A DNA stretch of 36,340 nt from Peribacillus asahii (GTDB lineage Bacteria > Bacillota > Bacilli > Bacillales > DSM-1321). The stretch lies in NCBI RefSeq assembly GCF_003570725.1, contig NZ_QWVS01000024.1, forward strand, positions 1-36,340, given 5' to 3'. Shown here piece by piece: positions 23,195-33,302 of this stretch (position 1 is the first letter of the stretch; each line of letters starts with the position of its first letter). The translations under genes and the position numbers were made by a program. The notes under the pieces were generated by a model. It was not told the origin of the DNA, made no database searches, and worked only from the letters and a program-made list of their open reading frames with translations.

Positions 23195-23243
23195 GATAAA
23201 CTTAAATATGATAATGATTATCATTATCGTATTTAAGTTTATC
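23195..23243. promoter_or_regulatory. 49-bp palindrome with a perfect Fur box at its centre
   Basis: GATAAACTTAAATA (23195-23208) and TATTTAAGTTTATC (23230-23243) flank the core GATAATGATTATCATTATC (23210-23228), which equals the classical 19-bp Fur consensus. Only one position (23209/23229) breaks the symmetry of the whole 49 bp. It lies after the DUF305 gene and 21 bp before a broken lysR. As RNA it would also form a long hairpin, though no T-run follows. Confidence 0.85.
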
Positions 23244-23264
23244 TTTATGATAAGGGGAGTAGAG

Positions 23265-23536
23265 ATGAATACATTAGAGAAAATGGAGTCCTTTATTGTT
23301 TTGGCTGAATGTCATTCTTTTACGGAAGCCGCTCGACGATTGTATTGTTCCCAGCCTACAATTAGTCATCATATAAATAAATTAGAAGAGAACTTTGATT
23401 CTAAGCTGTTTCATCGTTCTGGAAGAAAAGTAGAGTTAACGAGCAAGGTGAAATTTTACTGCACTATGCGAAGGAAAATATGAATCTTGTTGATGAAGCG
23501 TCAGAAAAGATTAAGAAAGCCGACTATTATGAGTAA
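23265..23536 (+). pseudogene. Broken LysR-family regulator (frameshift and truncation)
   Basis: ATG at 23265 with AAGGGGAG upstream opens a typical LysR N-terminus (MNTLEKMESFIVLAECHSFT, then the helix-turn-helix AARRLYCSQPTISHHINKLEE). After ELTSK (residue 61, base 23447) the frame is lost. Adding one G to the AAGG run restores AAG-GGT-GAA-ATT and a continuing LysR sequence GEILLHYAKENMNLVDEASE, up to TAA at 23534-23536. Even with the frame repaired it is about 90 residues, lacking the whole effector-binding domain (normal about 300). I therefore call a pseudogene. Its 5' end follows the perfect Fur box, so it was probably iron-controlled once. Confidence 0.85.
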
Positions 23537-23739
23537 ATGTTTCTAATTTCATGACGTACTTCAAGGATATCATAATCAATATTTGTAAACATGAGATAAT
23601 CATAGTTGCCTAATTCATCGATAACGTTCTTGCTCCATCCTTTTTTACACTTCTATATGAAAAATACACCATTATCTTCATATAAATAGTAGTTCTGTTT
23701 TTTATCTCCTTGATGAGGATTAAGTTCACAAATAATGTA
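23527..23739 (-). pseudogene. Gene remnant with an in-frame stop, unknown family
   Basis: On the minus strand the frame ending at TAA 23527-23529 reads like a real C-terminus (KGWSKNVIDELGNYDYLMF, then TNIDYDILEVRHEIRNIYS). Upstream it contains one TAG, before which the same frame continues with protein-like ICELNPHQGDKKQNYYLYE to a TAA at about 23740. No start codon is present. It overlaps the tail of the lysR fragment. I read it as a decayed gene. The family is not recognised. Confidence 0.45.
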
Positions 23740-23751
23740 TTAAAACAGTTG

Positions 23752-23803
23752 TTGATATCTAAAATAAATCATGCTATCTTTAAATAATGTGGAAACGGTT
23801 ACA
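23752..23803 (+). promoter_or_regulatory. rbsR: Ribose operon promoter and cre/RbsR operator
   Basis: TTGATA (23752-23757), 17-bp spacer, TATCTT (23775-23780). TGGAAACGGTTACA (23790-23803) follows just after the expected start; it matches the CcpA cre consensus TGWAANCGNTNWCA at all but the third base. A LacI-type RbsR could use the same site. This predicts catabolite repression and ribose induction. Confidence 0.75.
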
Positions 23804-23828
23804 TACTTTCAAGATTGAGGTGAGAGAT

Positions 23829-24806
23829 TTGGCAACAATTCGGGATGTAGCAAAGGAAGCTGGCGTATCTGTTGCAACAGTTTCACGCGTGATAAATGGC
23901 AGTGGCTATGCTCATGAAGATACAAGAAAGGCTGTAATTGCAGCTGTTGAAAAACTGCAGTACAAACCGAATGAAGTAGCGAGGTCTTTATATAAACGAA
24001 AATCAAAACTAGTCGGCTTGATTCTTCCTGATATTACAAATCCGTTTTTTCCCGAAATGGCAAGGGGAATTGAGGATTATTTGCAACGGGAAGGATATCG
24101 TCTCATTTTTGGCAATAGTGATGAAAATAGGAAAAAGGAAAGAGAGTATCTAGATACCTTTTTGCAAAACAATGTCGTTGGATTGATTATATCAACTAAT
24201 GAGCAAGATCATACGATATTTGATAATTTAACGATTCCAGCTGTATTGCTTGACCGTACAGCAGGACATTTGCCGGCTGTGTATTCCGATCAACAACAAG
24301 GTGGTAGACTTGCTGCAGAGATATTACTAGCAAGAGGTGCAAAAGAAATTACGATTATTAGAGGACCTGTTGAAATTAAAACGGTCTATGAGCGGTATTT
24401 ATCAGCAGTAAGTGTGCTGGAAGATACTGATGTGAAAGTTCATATCTTAGATTCCGCACTCTCTTATCAAGGAGCAAGAAAGTGTGCTAAAGAAGTATTT
24501 GTGAAATATCCGGACACAGATGGCATTATCGCTTGTAATGACATTGTGGCGGCAACTATTTTGCAGGAAGCTTTAGCAATGGGAAAACGCGTGCCGGAAG
24601 ACATTCAAGTGATTGGCTATGATAATGTTTCATTTACAGCTTTATTACATCCTGCGTTGTCCACTATTCAACAGCCAGCCTATGAAATGGGAACCAAGGC
24701 TGCAGAAATTTTAATTAAAAAAATTAATCAGGAAAAACTAGAAGAGATACATACCGTATTTCCTGTGTCATTTATAGAAAGAGGAACAACAAGAGAGGTG
24801 GAGTAG
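23829..24806 (+). CDS. rbsR: LacI-family ribose operon repressor RbsR
   Basis: A 325-residue LacI/GalR repressor. The N-terminal helix-turn-helix is TIRDVAKEAGVSVATVSRVING, with hinge helix YKPNEVARSLYKRKS. The core is a periplasmic-binding-protein fold (LVGLILPDITNPFFPEMARGIE; DGIIACNDIVAA; VIGYDNVSF). The start is a TTG at 23829 with GAGGTGA upstream; the in-frame ATG at 23787 lies at the transcription start and over the operator, so it is rejected. It is the first gene of the ribose operon, 6 bp before rbsK, with the B. subtilis gene order. It likely represses its own operon until ribose is present. Confidence 0.93.
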   Translation: MATIRDVAKEAGVSVATVSRVINGSGYAHEDTRKAVIAAVEKLQYKPNEVARSLYKRKSKLVGLILPDITNPFFPEMARGIEDYLQREGYRLIFGNSDENRKKEREYLDTFLQNNVVGLIISTNEQDHTIFDNLTIPAVLLDRTAGHLPAVYSDQQQGGRLAAEILLARGAKEITIIRGPVEIKTVYERYLSAVSVLEDTDVKVHILDSALSYQGARKCAKEVFVKYPDTDGIIACNDIVAATILQEALAMGKRVPEDIQVIGYDNVSFTALLHPALSTIQQPAYEMGTKAAEILIKKINQEKLEEIHTVFPVSFIERGTTREVE

Positions 24807-24812
24807 TCAACA

Positions 24813-25697
24813 ATGGTGAAAATAGCAGTTGTCGGAAGTGTGGCCATAGATTTAGTTGTAACAGCAAATAAACGTCCTATCGCAGGAGAAACTGTTCTAG
24901 GTGATTCATTTAGAACGGTCCCTGGCGGAAAAGGAGCTAACCAAGCTGTTGCAGCGGCTCGTTTAGGAGCAGAGGTTAGTATGATTGCTTGTGTAGGAGA
25001 TGATGTTTACGGACAAGCGATTAAGAATAATTTACAAGACAACGGTGTTGATATAACGTATGTGGAACCGGTTACAGGTATTGCATCTGGTACAGCTCAT
25101 ATTACGCTTGCAGAAGGGGACAACAGTATTATTGTCGTAAAAGGGGCAAATGATTCTGTTACTCCACAATTTGTTCAAAGAGCTCAGCCAGCTATTGAAC
25201 GTGCAGATATTATTTTAGTACAACAAGAGATTCCAGCAGAAACCGTTGTTTATTTAGCGGAACTTTGTACAAAGTTAGGTAAAAAATTATTGATAAATCC
25301 AGCCCCTGCACGTAAAATCAGTGAGGTTGTTATTGAACAATCCGCTTATGTTACACCAAATGAGCATGAATTTGCCCTTTTATTTGAAGGGGAAAATCGT
25401 GCTGACGTACTTAAAAAGTATCCTAATAAAATTTTCATTACAGAAGGAAAAAATGGCGTTCGCTATTTTGACGGAAATGAAGAGAGAGTTATTCCTAGCT
25501 TTATCGTGGAAGCGATAGATACAACGGGAGCCGGAGATACATTTAATGGCGCGTTTGCGGTAGCTGTTGCAGAAGGAAAGAGTTATGAAGAAAGCGTAAG
25601 ATTTGCGAATCGAGCAGCTTCACTTTCCGTAACAAAGTTCGGCGCTCAAGGCGGTATGCCGACAAGAGCCGAAGTGGAAGGGAGCTTGAACGGATGA
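24813..25697 (+). CDS. rbsK: Ribokinase
   Basis: A 294-residue PfkB-family sugar kinase that makes ribose 5-phosphate with ATP. The first signature is VPGGKGANQAVAAARLGA (36-53), including the GGKGAN ribose-binding loop. The second is EAIDTTGAGDTFNGAFAVAV (233-252), whose Asp242 is the catalytic base and GAGD the anion hole. VTPNEHE (180-186) and TEGKNGVRYF match the family. The ATG at 24813 lies 6 bp after rbsR, and the stop overlaps the rbsD start (ATGA), so translation is coupled. It acts in the cytoplasm on ribose imported by RbsABC and converted to the right anomer by RbsD. Confidence 0.96.
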   Translation: MVKIAVVGSVAIDLVVTANKRPIAGETVLGDSFRTVPGGKGANQAVAAARLGAEVSMIACVGDDVYGQAIKNNLQDNGVDITYVEPVTGIASGTAHITLAEGDNSIIVVKGANDSVTPQFVQRAQPAIERADIILVQQEIPAETVVYLAELCTKLGKKLLINPAPARKISEVVIEQSAYVTPNEHEFALLFEGENRADVLKKYPNKIFITEGKNGVRYFDGNEERVIPSFIVEAIDTTGAGDTFNGAFAVAVAEGKSYEESVRFANRAASLSVTKFGAQGGMPTRAEVEGSLNG

Positions 25698-26086
25698 AAC
25701 GTCACGGCATATTAAACAGTGCTATTGCAAAGGTTCTAGTTGATCTAGGGCATACTGATTATATCGTGATTGGCGATGCTGGATTACCTGTTCCTTCTCA
25801 TGTACCGAAAATTGATTTAGCGTTAAAGGCAGGCACACCTACTTTTCAAGAAGTAGTTCGTCTTGTACACGACGATATGGTCGTAGAGCAAACGATTGCA
25901 GCTGAAGAAGTGAAGGAACAGAATCCTGTGCAGCATCAGTTTATCGAACAACAATTTCAAGGCAATGTGGTCTATGTGACACATGAAGAATTTAAAGAGC
26001 TGACGAAAAAGGCGAAGGTTGTTATTCGTACAGGAGAAGTAACGCCTTATTCCAATTGTATCTTACAGTCTGGTGTATTTTTTTAA
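25694..26086 (+). CDS. rbsD: D-ribose pyranase
   Basis: A 130-residue RbsD/FucU-family mutarotase that interconverts the pyranose and furanose forms of ribose. The conserved N-terminal MKRHGILNSAIAKVLVDLGHTD contains His20, and IGDAGLPVP contains Asp28, both at the active site of characterised RbsD. The C-terminal GEVTPYSNCIL motif completes the site at the subunit interface of the ring-shaped oligomer. It overlaps rbsK by 4 bp and is followed after 18 bp by rbsA. Normal length. Confidence 0.95.
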   Translation: MKRHGILNSAIAKVLVDLGHTDYIVIGDAGLPVPSHVPKIDLALKAGTPTFQEVVRLVHDDMVVEQTIAAEEVKEQNPVQHQFIEQQFQGNVVYVTHEEFKELTKKAKVVIRTGEVTPYSNCILQSGVFF

Positions 26087-26104
26087 TGAAATGAGGTGTA
26101 GAAG

Positions 26105-27586
26105 ATGAAAATCGAGATGCGCGATATTTATAAAGCGTTTGGTCAAAATAAGGTGCTAGAAGGTGTGGACTTTGATCTAGAACCAGGTGAGGTCCATGCG
26201 CTTATGGGTGAAAATGGTGCTGGAAAGTCAACCTTGATGAATATCTTAACCGGCCTTCATAAACAAGATAAAGGAACGGTTAAGATTAATGGCGTAGAGA
26301 CGGTGTTTAAAAATTCACTTGAAGCTGAGCGTTCAGGATTAGCCTTCATCCGCCAAGAATTAAATATTTGGCCTGAAATGACTGTTTTAGAAAACTTATT
26401 TATTGGCCGTGAGCTTACAAATGCATTTGGTGTTTTAAAAACAAAAGAAATGCAAAAAATCGCGAGTGACATTTTTAAGACGTTAAATATTTCGCTTCCA
26501 TTTGATAAAGAGGCAGGTTTTTGTTCCGTTGGAGAGCAGCAAATGATTGAGATTGCTAAAGCGTTGATGACGGATGCAGAGGTCATTATTATGGATGAGC
26601 CAACGGCTGCTTTGACAGATCGGGAGATTGAAAAGCTGTTTGAAATTATGAAAGAGCTTACAGCTAAAGGTGTCTCGCTTGTGTATATTTCACACAGAAT
26701 GGAAGAAATTTTCGCCATCTGTGATCGGATTACCGTAATGCGCGATGGTAAAACCGTGGATACAACCCCTATTCCAGAGACTAGCTTTGAAGAAGTGGTA
26801 AAGAAAATGGTTGGCCGTGAGTTAGAAGATCGTTTCCCGCATCGTGAAGCAAAGCCAGGTGAAACGGTTTTAGAGATTAAGGAGTTAAGTCGAAAAGGTG
26901 TATTTAATTATGTCAATATGTCTGTACGTCGAGGAGAAATTCTTGGTGTTGCAGGATTGATGGGAGCAGGTCGAACCGAAATTATGCGTGCTCTCTTTGG
27001 AGTGGACCAGGCCGATAGCGGTGAGGTTTTCATTGAAGGAAAGAAAGTAAGTATTCGTCAACCGATAGATGCGGTAAAACATGGACTAGCTTTTATTACT
27101 GAAAATCGTAAAGATGAAGGCCTTATTCTAGACTTTTCAGTTCGAGAAAATATAGGGTTACCGAATTTAGGAAGTTTTGCTCCAAATGGTATTGTGAAGG
27201 CAAATGAAGAAAAGCAGTTTGTGGAGATGATGGTGAAACGTCTTTCCGTAAAAACAGCTTCGCCAGAAACGATTATCGGTAATTTATCTGGAGGAAATCA
27301 GCAAAAAGTCGTTATTGCCAAATGGATTGGTACGTCTCCTAAAGTATTAATTATGGATGAGCCAACAAGAGGGATTGATGTAGGTGCGAAACGAGAAATT
27401 TATGAACTAATGAATGAACTTACAGAGCGTGGCTTAGCGATTATTATGGTTTCTTCCGAACTTCCAGAAGTTCTTGGAATGAGTGATCGAATCTTGGTTA
27501 TTCATGAAGGGAAAATTGCTGGTGAATTAGGTAGACAAGAAGCAACACAAGAAAAAATTATGGCATTAGCGACAGGAGGGAACTAG
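26105..27586 (+). CDS. rbsA: Ribose ABC transporter, dual ATP-binding protein
   Basis: A 493-residue fused double ATPase. The first domain has Walker [10 protein letters not shown] (35-43), the sugar-type signature [15 protein letters not shown] and Walker [12 protein letters not shown]. The second domain has the degenerate P-loop [17 protein letters not shown], then [14 protein letters not shown] and [12 protein letters not shown]. This asymmetry is normal for RbsA/MglA/XylG. It powers import through RbsC on the inner face of the membrane. GAGGTG precedes the ATG. Confidence 0.96.
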   Translation: MKIEMRDIYKAFGQNKVLEGVDFDLEPGEVHALMGENGAGKSTLMNILTGLHKQDKGTVKINGVETVFKNSLEAERSGLAFIRQELNIWPEMTVLENLFIGRELTNAFGVLKTKEMQKIASDIFKTLNISLPFDKEAGFCSVGEQQMIEIAKALMTDAEVIIMDEPTAALTDREIEKLFEIMKELTAKGVSLVYISHRMEEIFAICDRITVMRDGKTVDTTPIPETSFEEVVKKMVGRELEDRFPHREAKPGETVLEIKELSRKGVFNYVNMSVRRGEILGVAGLMGAGRTEIMRALFGVDQADSGEVFIEGKKVSIRQPIDAVKHGLAFITENRKDEGLILDFSVRENIGLPNLGSFAPNGIVKANEEKQFVEMMVKRLSVKTASPETIIGNLSGGNQQKVVIAKWIGTSPKVLIMDEPTRGIDVGAKREIYELMNELTERGLAIIMVSSELPEVLGMSDRILVIHEGKIAGELGRQEATQEKIMALATGGN

Positions 27587-27587
27587 G

Positions 27588-28541
27588 TTGGGTACACAAG
27601 GAAAACTAAATGATGGTAGTACATCAATTTGGCAAAAGTTTGGACCGCTATTTGCGTTGCTGCTTTTATTTATTGTCATTGCAGCATTAAATCCATCCTT
27701 TTTGGAACCTTTAAATATTATGAACTTATTGCGTCAAACATCGATTAATGCACTCATTGCATTTGGGATGACTTTTATCATTTTAACAGGTGGAATTGAT
27801 TTATCTGTTGGTTCTATTTTAGCGTTATCTAGTGCATTAATGGCTGGTATGATGGTGTCTGGAATGGACCCAATTTTAGCTATATTAGTTGGGGTCTTAC
27901 TGGGTACACTAATGGGTGTATTAAATGGATTGCTTATTACAAAAGGAAAGATGGCACCATTTATTGCAACCCTTGCGACGATGACTATTTACCGTGGTTT
28001 AACACTTGTTTATACGGAAGGTAAGCCTGTTACAGGATTAGGGGATTCAGAGCTATTTCAGATGCTTGGTCGGGGGTACTTCTTTGGAATACCTGTGCCA
28101 GTAGTCATTATGATTATTGCCTTTTTCGTATTATGGTTCTTGCTTCATAAAATGTCTTTCGGAAGAAAAACATATGCAATTGGTGGGAATGAGAAATCTT
28201 CGCGAATTTCTGGTATTAAAGTAGATCGCGTCAAAATTATGATTTACGGGATTGCTGGAACAATGGCCGCATTGGCAGGAGCAATCTTAACATCTCGTCT
28301 AAATTCTGCACAACCTACAGCTGGTCAAGCATACGAAATGGATGCGATTGCTGCGGTTGTATTAGGCGGTACAAGCTTAAGTGGCGGGAAAGGCCGTTTA
28401 TTCGGTACATTAATTGGTGTGCTAATTATCGGTACACTGAATAATGGTCTAAACCTGTTAGGTGTCTCATCTTTCTATCAACAAGTGGTGAAAGGTGTAG
28501 TTATCATAGTTGCGGTCTTATTAGATCGTAAAAAATCTTAA
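27588..28541 (+). CDS. rbsC: Ribose ABC transporter, permease
   Basis: A 317-residue sugar ABC permease of the RbsC/AraH family with about 8-10 helices. The N-terminal LNIMNLLRQTSINALIAFGMTFIILTGGIDLSVGSI segment and the later GGNEKSSRISGI and AVVLGGTSLSGGKGRLFGTLIGVLIIG blocks are diagnostic; GGNEKAARLSGI-type is the cytoplasmic coupling loop. The start is a TTG at 27588, immediately after the rbsA TAG with AGGAGGG ahead, so translation is coupled. It is the ribose channel for RbsA and RbsB. Confidence 0.95.
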   Translation: MGTQGKLNDGSTSIWQKFGPLFALLLLFIVIAALNPSFLEPLNIMNLLRQTSINALIAFGMTFIILTGGIDLSVGSILALSSALMAGMMVSGMDPILAILVGVLLGTLMGVLNGLLITKGKMAPFIATLATMTIYRGLTLVYTEGKPVTGLGDSELFQMLGRGYFFGIPVPVVIMIIAFFVLWFLLHKMSFGRKTYAIGGNEKSSRISGIKVDRVKIMIYGIAGTMAALAGAILTSRLNSAQPTAGQAYEMDAIAAVVLGGTSLSGGKGRLFGTLIGVLIIGTLNNGLNLLGVSSFYQQVVKGVVIIVAVLLDRKKS

Positions 28542-28555
28542 AAGAGGTGCATACA

Positions 28556-29476
28556 ATGAAGAAGTTATTCTCAATTTTGATGATTCTTTCGCTCATGGTT
28601 TTAGCAGCTTGTTCATCTGAGTCTAATCTAGAGAACAACAAGGCTGAGCCAAAAGAATCAATGGAAGATGTAACTGTGGGTGTAAGTATTTCAACATTAA
28701 ATAACCCATTCTTTGTCTCATTAAAAGAGGGTATTGAAGCAAAAGCAAAAGAAAAAGGAATGAAAGTTTCTGTTGTTGATGCTCAAGATGATACAGCAAA
28801 ACAAGTTAGTGGAATTGAAGACTTAATTCTGAAAAAGGTAGACCTTTTAATTATCAACCCTACAGATTCAGCTGCGATTTCTTCAGCTGTTCAATCAGCT
28901 AATGATGCAGGAATCCCAGTTATTACAGTTGACCGTTCTGCAGATGAAGGAGAAGTTGTAACATTTATCGCTTCTGATAACGTAGCTGGTGGAGAACAAG
29001 CGGCTAAATATATCGTAGAACAACTTGGTGAAAAAGCAAAAGTAGTTGAATTAGAAGGTGTATCAGGTGCTTCTGCTACTCGTGAACGTGGTGAAGGTTT
29101 CCATAATATTGCGGATAAGCAACTAGATGTTGTATCAAGCCAAACAGCTGAATTTGACCGTACAAAAGGTCTTAATGTAATGGAAAATATGCTTCAAGGA
29201 AATAAAGATATTCAAGGTGTATTTGCTCATAATGATGAAATGGCTTTAGGTGCAATCGAAGCAATTAAAGCAACAGGTAAAGATATTCTTGTTGTTGGTT
29301 TTGATGGCAATGAAGATGCACTAAAAGCTGTTGAAGCAGGAGACTTATCAGCAACAATTGCGCAACAACCTGCTTTAATCGGTGAAGAAGCAATCACAGC
29401 TGCTGAAAAAATCCTTAAAGGTGAAAAAGTAGAAGAAACAATTTCTGTACCATTGAAATTGGTAACAAAAGAATAA
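28556..29476 (+). CDS. rbsB: Ribose ABC transporter, substrate-binding lipoprotein
   Basis: A 306-residue periplasmic-binding-type lipoprotein. The signal peptide is MKKLFSILMILSLMVLAAC, with lipobox LAAC and Cys19. The mature part VTVGVSISTLNNPFFVSLKEGIEAKAKEKG and DGNEDALKAVEAGDLSATIAQQP are RbsB hallmarks. It binds ribose outside the membrane and delivers it to RbsC. The start is ATG 28556 with AAGAGGTG upstream; the in-frame GTG at 28547 lies within that SD. It is the last gene of the operon and is followed by a strong terminator. Confidence 0.95.
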   Translation: MKKLFSILMILSLMVLAACSSESNLENNKAEPKESMEDVTVGVSISTLNNPFFVSLKEGIEAKAKEKGMKVSVVDAQDDTAKQVSGIEDLILKKVDLLIINPTDSAAISSAVQSANDAGIPVITVDRSADEGEVVTFIASDNVAGGEQAAKYIVEQLGEKAKVVELEGVSGASATRERGEGFHNIADKQLDVVSSQTAEFDRTKGLNVMENMLQGNKDIQGVFAHNDEMALGAIEAIKATGKDILVVGFDGNEDALKAVEAGDLSATIAQQPALIGEEAITAAEKILKGEKVEETISVPLKLVTKE

Positions 29477-29482
29477 AACAGT

Positions 29483-29533
29483 AAAAAGCAGGTTTTCTTA
29501 AAGTTCATTCTTTAAGGAATCCTGCTTTTTTTT
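29483..29533 (+). terminator. Ribose operon terminator
   Basis: AAAAAGCAGGtTTTCTTAAAG pairs with CTTTAAGGAAtCCTGCTTTTT around a short loop, followed by T8. Confidence 0.9.
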
Positions 29534-29571
29534 GATGCTTTGCTAGATGATGCTGTTGATTCAACACAGCC

Positions 29572-30312
29572 TTATAGATAAGTGGATTTATATGTAACAG
29601 ACTGTAGCTGTTTATACCAAGCTTTGGTTTCTTCTGCATCTTTGCCATTAATGAAGATGTTCTTTCCGTCGACTTCTATGTGTAGAACTTCAGTCGATCC
29701 ATCTTTATGAATAAACAGTATACTGCGGTTATAGCCCTCTACTTTAAAAGAGCCCTTTGCAACTCGTTCCGTGCCAAAGCCATTTAACTTGGATGTAACT
29801 GTAGGCATTTCATTTAGTAAATTCACTCCTGTGATGTCTGAGTAAAACCACTCATCCCCGGACATACCGGTAATCTCAAATGATGTCTCCTTTAAAATGA
29901 ATTCACTCTTTTTTTCTCCAATAAGAAAAAGAGTAAGAACGAACCCTACTATAATGACAAAGAGGATAGAATAAATAATATAGCTTCGCTTACGCTTTGC
30001 TGGCAGCTCATATTTCGATAGATAAATGCTGCCGCTTAATGTGAAAATAAGGAGAAAGCCAAATTGAACTTCGAATGTATAAGGGAAAGGATTAAAGGAT
30101 AAAGGCAGTAAAGTGAGCAAGCCCATACCAGTTAGCAGAAGCCAGGAGCCTGTTTTTTGGGGATAGCCATTTTGAATTAGCTGTCGTTGTTCTGCATCTG
30201 AACGACTGTTAAAGCCGGATATTAACCAATATGCTTTTCTGTGTCGAATACTCCAGCCAAGCAGCAACAATAGGAAAGTTATCCCTAAGTGTACAATCAT
30301 AAGCACTGACAT
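29572..30312 (-). CDS. DUF3784-like membrane protein with C-terminal PH-like domain
   Basis: A 246-residue protein. Helices lie at about 3-20, 53-70, 75-95 and 110-132. The loop after TM1 (RHRKAYWLISGFNSRSDAEQ) is the DUF3784 signature, where the motif usually reads as a short cytoplasmic loop before two helices. The soluble C-terminal half (about 135-246) alternates strands (FEITGMSGDEWFYSDITGVNLL; SILFIHKDGSTEVLHIEV; GKNIFINGKDAEETKAWYKQL) and ends in a helix, like bacterial PH domains. Function unknown. It is a single gene on the minus strand; its 3' end lies about 40 bp beyond the convergent rbs terminator. Confidence 0.75.
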   Translation of the reverse strand: MSVLMIVHLGITFLLLLLGWSIRHRKAYWLISGFNSRSDAEQRQLIQNGYPQKTGSWLLLTGMGLLTLLPLSFNPFPYTFEVQFGFLLIFTLSGSIYLSKYELPAKRKRSYIIYSILFVIIVGFVLTLFLIGEKKSEFILKETSFEITGMSGDEWFYSDITGVNLLNEMPTVTSKLNGFGTERVAKGSFKVEGYNRSILFIHKDGSTEVLHIEVDGKNIFINGKDAEETKAWYKQLQSVTYKSTYL

Positions 30313-30453
30313 GATAGGGCACCTCCTTTTATGTTTCCTTCCCCCATATTACCATTCATTTATAAAGTGTTATATAAAAGAGTTCGCTCAGTTTATAAAA
30401 GGCTTTTAGCTTGTTTCATGTGAAACAACGTTGTGTAAATAGATTTAAATCAA

Positions 30454-30488
30454 TAAAAAAACTGCCGAGAAAATCTCGACAGTTTTAA
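30454..30488 (-). terminator. gdhA: gdhA terminator
   Basis: Minus strand: AAAACTGtCGAGA pairs with TCTCGgCAGTTTT around a 3-nt loop, followed by T-rich bases. Confidence 0.88.
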
Positions 30489-30502
30489 CTAGTTATAGAA
30501 GA

Positions 30503-31900
<1,398 letters not shown>

Positions 31901-31996
31901 TTAATTTAATAATTTGGTTATTATATAATGTAAACAAAAGTTATTGATTTAATGTTTTTGATATATGTATCGTATCGTGTAGAATTAATAATAACA

Positions 31997-32011
31997 ATCT
32001 GAATATTAGAT
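31997..32011. promoter_or_regulatory. LysR-type box between gdhA and the GltC-like gene
   Basis: ATCT-N7-AGAT (31997-32011) is a 15-bp dyad of the T-N11-A form recognised by LysR regulators. It lies about 40 bp before the regulator start and about 70-90 bp upstream of the gdhA -10 (TATAAT, minus 31925-31920), which has a poor -35 as activator-dependent promoters often do. Confidence 0.5.
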
Positions 32012-32049
32012 AAATAAAATGCCGTTTTAAGATGAAAGAGGTTACATAT

Positions 32050-32952
32050 ATGGAACTAAGACAGATTGAATACTTTATAGAAGTAGCAAAACGCGAACAT
32101 ATGACGGAAGCAGCAGCGGCTTTACATGTTGCCCAATCTGCTGTGAGTCGACAAATATTTAATTTAGAAGCTGAATTAGGTGTGCATTTATTTTTCCGCG
32201 AAGGTCGTACAATTAAACTTACACCAATTGGTAAAACGTTCTTGAATCATATGCAACAAGTCGTTGACGTTATTAATGAGGCGAAAAGGGAATTAGAGGA
32301 AAGCCTTGATCCAGAAAAGGGGACTGTTCGAATTGGTTTCCCCAGTAGTTTGGCTGCGAATGTACTACCTAATGTAATTTCCGCCTTTCGAAAGCAATAT
32401 CCAAATGTTCGTTTTACATTAAAGCAAGGTGCGTATGTTCACTTAATTGATTCGGTCATTAAAGGTGATATAAGTATGGCGTTACTTGGGCCAACCCCAC
32501 CGAGTGATAAAAAAATTGAAAGTGAAATATTTTTCACGGAAGAGTTGGTGGCGCTTGTTTCAGAAAATCATCCTTTAGCCCAGAAATCATCTTTAAAATT
32601 AAGTGAACTTCAAAATGATTCTTTTGTATTGTATCCACCGGGATTTATTTTAAGAGACGTGGTGATTGATGCGTGTCGTCAACACGGGTTTGAACCGAAC
32701 GTTGCTTTTGAAGGAGAAGATACGGATGCAATTAAAGGTTTAGTAGCAGCCGGACTTGGTGTAACGTTAATTCCAGAAATTACACTAGTGGATAGTTTGC
32801 CGCGCTCAACGGTAAAACTGCGAATTAAAGATCCTCAGGTAAGGCGCTCTGTAGGGGTGATTGTTCCAACTGATCGAAGTTTGATGCCTACGGAACAACT
32901 TTTTCATGATTTTATGAGGGACTTCTTTAATCAATTACAAGGGTTTCAATAA
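32050..32952 (+). CDS. LysR-family regulator, GltC-like
   Basis: A 300-residue LysR protein, the same length as B. subtilis GltC and similar throughout: MELRQIEYFIEVAKREHMTEAA, HVAQSAVSRQIFNLEAELGV (helix-turn-helix), DPEKGTVRIGFPSSLAANVLP, and EGEDTDAIKGLVAAGLGVTLIPE. GltC activates glutamate synthase genes and responds to 2-oxoglutarate and glutamate. Here it adjoins gdhA instead of gltAB, so it probably controls glutamate synthesis by GdhA (inference). The ATG at 32050 is preferred, with AAAGAGGT 8-9 bp upstream; the in-frame ATG at 32032 precedes that SD. The effector domain looks intact. Confidence 0.9.
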   Translation: MELRQIEYFIEVAKREHMTEAAAALHVAQSAVSRQIFNLEAELGVHLFFREGRTIKLTPIGKTFLNHMQQVVDVINEAKRELEESLDPEKGTVRIGFPSSLAANVLPNVISAFRKQYPNVRFTLKQGAYVHLIDSVIKGDISMALLGPTPPSDKKIESEIFFTEELVALVSENHPLAQKSSLKLSELQNDSFVLYPPGFILRDVVIDACRQHGFEPNVAFEGEDTDAIKGLVAAGLGVTLIPEITLVDSLPRSTVKLRIKDPQVRRSVGVIVPTDRSLMPTEQLFHDFMRDFFNQLQGFQ

Positions 32953-32963
32953 TAATATGAAGA

Positions 32964-32992
32964 GAGAATTCATCTTAGATGGGTTCTTTTTT
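32964..32992 (+). terminator. Terminator after the GltC-like gene
   Basis: GAGAATTCATC pairs with GATGGGTTCTT (several G-U pairs) around a TTA loop, running into T6. Confidence 0.65.
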
Positions 32993-33240
32993 GATTAAAA
33001 GTAGATTTCCTTCTCTAGAATGGATTGGGGGATTTTTTTATTTTTATAAAGATAATATCGAAAAAAAGTTAGTGTCTTTCTTGTGTTATATTGAAGTAAT
33101 TTTCGAGAAAAACCAATAATTATATTGGAATATATCGCTGGATAATTGTAAAACGGAGGATTTTTTGTAAAATGTTTATAAACAAACGGTTTAATAGCTG
33201 TTATGTAAGCGTTTTTATTTTATTAGAATAGAATTTATTG

Positions 33241-33270
33241 TTTACATTTTCAGAATATTAATGCTATTAT
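33241..33270 (+). promoter_or_regulatory. Promoter of the leader peptide/EIIC transcript
   Basis: TTTACA (33241-33246), 18-bp spacer, TATTAT (33265-33270). A start near 33277 leaves about 26 nt before the leader peptide ATG. The roughly 250 bp upstream, back to the regulator's terminator, is AT-rich and empty of convincing genes. Confidence 0.6.
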
Positions 33271-33302
33271 AACAACAGACATTATGGAAGGGGAACGTTA
33301 CG

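Noticed and set aside
33172..33231. 19-codon frame (MFINKRFNSC...) after GGAGG
   Set aside because: SD spacing of about 12 nt, it lies upstream of the clear promoter at 33241, and composition is typical of AT-rich noise.
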